From Psychrilyobacter sp. (lineage in GTDB: Bacteria > Fusobacteriota > Fusobacteriia > Fusobacteriales > Fusobacteriaceae), in assembly GCA_023145315.1 (NCBI GenBank), contig JAGLEA010000240.1, forward strand, positions 1 through 9,052: 9,052 nt of DNA. The letters run 5' to 3'. Shown here piece by piece: positions 7,008 through 9,052 of the stretch. Numbering within the stretch: position 1 is the first letter of the stretch; every line of letters begins with the position of its first letter. The notes under the pieces are model-generated. The model saw only the letters and a program-made list of their open reading frames with translations, searched no databases and was not told the DNA's origin. The position numbers and the translations under genes were made by a program.

Positions 7008-7826
7008 TCACTTTATTCTATATACTTCTAACTTTATTTCATCATATATCTCTTTTATTATTTTTTTATCTATTTTTTTTCCTTGCCATATTTCTTCTGC
7101 TTTTATAGCTTGACCAACTAACATAAATAATCCATTAGCTCCTAATTCAAACTCATACAGAAATTTTGTTTTTTTAGGATTATATATAATATCCACTCCA
7201 GCTTTATACTGTTTACCTTCACCCAATTTTAATATACTACAATCCAGATTAGGTGACATTCCACATGGAGTACAATTCACTATCAAATTTTTAGTTTTTA
7301 TATTCTCCAAATCTTTATACGATACGATTTTTAAATTTTTAAAAGTTGAAAAATTTAATTTAGCTTTTTCAACATTTCTACTTACTAAGTAGGTTTCACT
7401 TTCCATATCTTCTAAACACTTTATTACAGCACGAGCAGACCCTCCAGCGCCACAAACAAAGTTTTTTCTCCCTTTGACTTCTATATCTAATTTTTCTATA
7501 GTCATCTTGAATCCATAATAATCTGTATTATATCCTATTAATTTCCCATTTTTTGAAATCACTGTATTTACAGCACCTATTATTTTAGCCTCTTCTGATA
7601 TCTCATCTAGATATTTCATGATATCAGTTTTATACGGAATAGTTATGTTTATTCCTTGTAACTCCTCTTTTTTTAGCTTTTCTACTACTGTTATAAGCTT
7701 ATCTTTCTCTACCTCTATAAGAGTATATTCACCCTCTATCCCTAATTTTTCAAATACTTTAGTATGAATAATAGGAGAAAAACTATGACCTAGTTTTTCT
7801 CCTATTAGAGCAAATTTATTTTTCAT
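7008..7826 (-). CDS. aroE: Shikimate dehydrogenase (NADP+)
   Basis: Reduces 3-dehydroshikimate to shikimate with NADPH, the fourth step of the shikimate pathway. At 272 residues it has normal AroE length. Shikimate-site residues are visible: SFSP at 15-18, the catalytic K66 in NITIPYK, N87 in GAVNT, D102 in NTD, and Q239 in GQA. The nucleotide loop is GAGGSARA (126-133), followed by SRN (149-151), a pattern consistent with NADP(H). I start at the ATG at 7826, which gives the usual AroE opening MKNKFALIGEKLGHS. A TTG at 7835 would add three residues but lies only 1 nt from the GAGGTG site. The ATG start overlaps the end of pheA by 11 nt, which suggests coupling. Sequence alone cannot fully rule out quinate activity, but the context points to biosynthesis. 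Confidence 0.95.
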   Translation of the reverse strand: MKNKFALIGEKLGHSFSPIIHTKVFEKLGIEGEYTLIEVEKDKLITVVEKLKKEELQGINITIPYKTDIMKYLDEISEEAKIIGAVNTVISKNGKLIGYNTDYYGFKMTIEKLDIEVKGRKNFVCGAGGSARAVIKCLEDMESETYLVSRNVEKAKLNFSTFKNLKIVSYKDLENIKTKNLIVNCTPCGMSPNLDCSILKLGEGKQYKAGVDIIYNPKKTKFLYEFELGANGLFMLVGQAIKAEEIWQGKKIDKKIIKEIYDEIKLEVYRIK

Positions 7827-8895
7827 AACTTCCAATCACCTCAAAATACTTGCTTTTTTCCTTTAATCTATCAATAGATTTTTTTAATTTTTCATAGTTT
7901 CCTTCTAATTCTACAAAAAACATGTATTCCCATGAAACTTCCTTTAATGGCCTTGATTTTATACTCAACATATTGATACCGTATCTGCTAAACTCCCCTA
8001 AAACACTAGAAAGATCTCCAGATTTGTTGTGTGTTGAAAATACTATCATAGTTCTGTTATGATTCTGCTCTACTTCTAATTTATTCTTAATAACCATAAA
8101 TTTTGTAGTATTATTATCATTTGTATTTATATTTTTAGCTAAGATATCTAGGTTATATAGTTTGGCAGTTTCAGCACTTCCAATAGCTCCCTTAGTTATA
8201 TCTCCTAATTCACTGACATATTTAGCACTAATAGCAGTATTATAATATGGTATCTCCTTGTATCCTCTACCAGAGAGAAACTTCTGTGACTGTTTAAACC
8301 CTTGAATATGTGAATAAACTTCCTTTATATCCATTATCTTAGAACCTTTTACACCTAATAAGTTGTGATTAATTTTTAATTCTATAATATCTACAACGAA
8401 AACATTATATTTTTTTATCAAATCAAAATTATCAGTTATATCTCCAGTGTAGGAATTTTCAATAGGAAGAACACCTATCTCTATTTCACCATCTTTCATT
8501 CCACTAAATACATCTTCAAAGTTTTTATATGATTTAGATACTTTCTCGGAGTATTTACTTTTTAGAGCTATATGACTAAAAGATCCTTCTACTCCTTGAT
8601 AACCCACTACTTTATCGATCCCCAGCAACTTTTTTTGATACTTTTTAGATATTTTCATATTATCTTCTAAAAACTCTGTATATGCATCTTTAAATTCTAT
8701 ATTTATCAAATTTTTAATATTTTTTTCGATAACTACTTTCTCACGAGCATCATCTAAGATCTCCATATTGTGCGTTTTTTTATATAGAGCCACATCTTTT
8801 ACTATATTCATCCTTTCTTCAAAAAGTTTTCCCATCTCTCTATCAATTTGATTTATTCTAACTCTCAATTCTTCTATATCTTTTATTTTAACCAC
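7816..8895 (-). CDS. pheA: Bifunctional chorismate mutase / prephenate dehydratase (P-protein)
   Basis: Converts chorismate to prephenate and then to phenylpyruvate for phenylalanine synthesis. Numbered from the GTG at 8895 it has 359 residues. An AroQ-type chorismate mutase domain covers about 5-88, with R11, R28, K39, D48, R51 and E52 at the same positions as the E. coli active-site residues. The prephenate dehydratase domain follows (about 96-270), with GVEGSFSH (101-108), LPIENSYTG (143-151) and TTKF (263-266), where E. coli has TRF. A C-terminal ACT domain (about 281-359) carries the phenylalanine-sensing region, with GDLS and KSRP in place of the usual GALV and ESRP. It lies 14 nt after aroC and overlaps aroE. 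The start is uncertain: GTG at 8895 is the only ordinary start codon but sits within the GAGGTG site, while an ATA codon at 8886 has ideal spacing. All active-site residues are kept in either form. Confidence 0.95.
   Translation of the reverse strand: MVKIKDIEELRVRINQIDREMGKLFEERMNIVKDVALYKKTHNMEILDDAREKVVIEKNIKNLINIEFKDAYTEFLEDNMKISKKYQKKLLGIDKVVGYQGVEGSFSHIALKSKYSEKVSKSYKNFEDVFSGMKDGEIEIGVLPIENSYTGDITDNFDLIKKYNVFVVDIIELKINHNLLGVKGSKIMDIKEVYSHIQGFKQSQKFLSGRGYKEIPYYNTAISAKYVSELGDITKGAIGSAETAKLYNLDILAKNINTNDNNTTKFMVIKNKLEVEQNHNRTMIVFSTHNKSGDLSSVLGEFSRYGINMLSIKSRPLKEVSWEYMFFVELEGNYEKLKKSIDRLKEKSKYFEVIGSYEK
7827..7842 (-). promoter_or_regulatory. Ribosome binding site of aroE inside the 3' end of pheA
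   Basis: GAGGTG at 7842-7837 on the minus strand stands 10 nt before the ATG at 7826, a longer spacer than elsewhere in this window, and 1 nt before the TTG at 7835, which is too close. The ATG is preferred on spacing and on the family's usual N terminus. The site lies inside the pheA reading frame. Confidence 0.55.
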
Positions 8896-8898
8896 CTC
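8887..8898 (-). promoter_or_regulatory. Ribosome binding site of pheA pointing past the GTG codon
   Basis: GAGGTG at 8898-8893 contains the GTG taken as start. With the 5-6 nt spacers seen for the exchanger, ogg and DUF3185-like genes, it would place initiation at the ATA codon at 8886-8884. No ATG, GTG or TTG lies at that distance in the pheA frame. Confidence 0.5.
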
Positions 8899-8909
8899 AA
8901 TAACTCGTA

Positions 8910-9052
8910 CTAATTATTTAAAAAATCTAATATTCCTATGGCTGCCATAGCTTCTACTACAACTAATGCTCTAGGGACTATACATGGATCATGCCTACCT
9001 ACTATTTCAAACTTTGTTTCTTCCATAGTTTTCATGTTCACTGTATTTTGAA
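8910..9052 (-). CDS. aroC: Chorismate synthase, C-terminal fragment (cut by the window edge)
   Basis: Only the last 47 codons are in the window; the gene runs in from beyond 9052 and ends at TAG 8910-8912. The reading frame gives KFEIVGRHDPCIVPRA followed by LVVVEAMAAIGILDFLNN. The GRHDPCIVPRA..VVEAMAA stretch is the C-terminal signature of chorismate synthase, the FMN-dependent enzyme that makes chorismate from 5-enolpyruvylshikimate-3-phosphate. It is followed after 14 nt by pheA, which uses its product, and the two are surely co-transcribed. The truncation is an effect of the window, not a broken gene. Confidence 0.93.
   Translation of the reverse strand, partial: QNTVNMKTMEETKFEIVGRHDPCIVPRALVVVEAMAAIGILDFLNN

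Overview
The window is ordinary chromosomal DNA from a low-GC bacterium with the standard code (TGA ends rho, the exchanger gene and aroE). All genes lie on the minus strand, so transcription runs from the high-coordinate end to the low-coordinate end. The protein set fits an anaerobe of the Fusobacteriota, such as Ilyobacter, Psychrilyobacter or Propionigenium: compact Rho, MiaB, an Ogg2-type glycosylase and a fused chorismate mutase/prephenate dehydratase. That placement rests on general resemblance, not a search; a clostridial relative is the main alternative.

The right part (9052 to about 5357) is an aromatic amino acid operon. In transcription order it holds the 3' end of aroC (chorismate synthase), pheA (chorismate mutase-prephenate dehydratase with ACT domain), aroE (shikimate dehydrogenase), a class I aminotransferase with the full aspartate/aromatic aminotransferase residue set, and a 63-residue DUF3185-like membrane protein. 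A strong intrinsic terminator follows at 5357-5388. AroE and AroC act on the way to chorismate, PheA converts chorismate to phenylpyruvate, and the aminotransferase can complete phenylalanine.

The middle gene (4669-5322) is an Ogg2-type 8-oxoguanine DNA glycosylase/lyase, possibly with its own weak promoter.

The left part (4666 to 1) is a second unit led by an extended -10 promoter directly behind ogg. It holds miaB (tRNA methylthiotransferase), a CaCA-family cation/Ca2+ exchanger, rho (transcription terminator) and a LysM-M23 murein hydrolase, and ends in an intrinsic terminator at 1-30. The last three genes are packed tightly: rho starts 2 nt after the exchanger's stop, and the hydrolase starts at a TTG that overlaps rho's stop (TTGA), which suggests translational coupling.

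No gene-free stretch exceeds about 115 bases. I saw no mobile element, CRISPR array, RNA gene or clearly new system. The points most worth a second look are the start of pheA, where a good ribosome binding site points at an ATA codon, the altered effector motifs of the PheA ACT domain, the position of rho without any leader, and the DUF3185 gene at the end of the aromatic operon.
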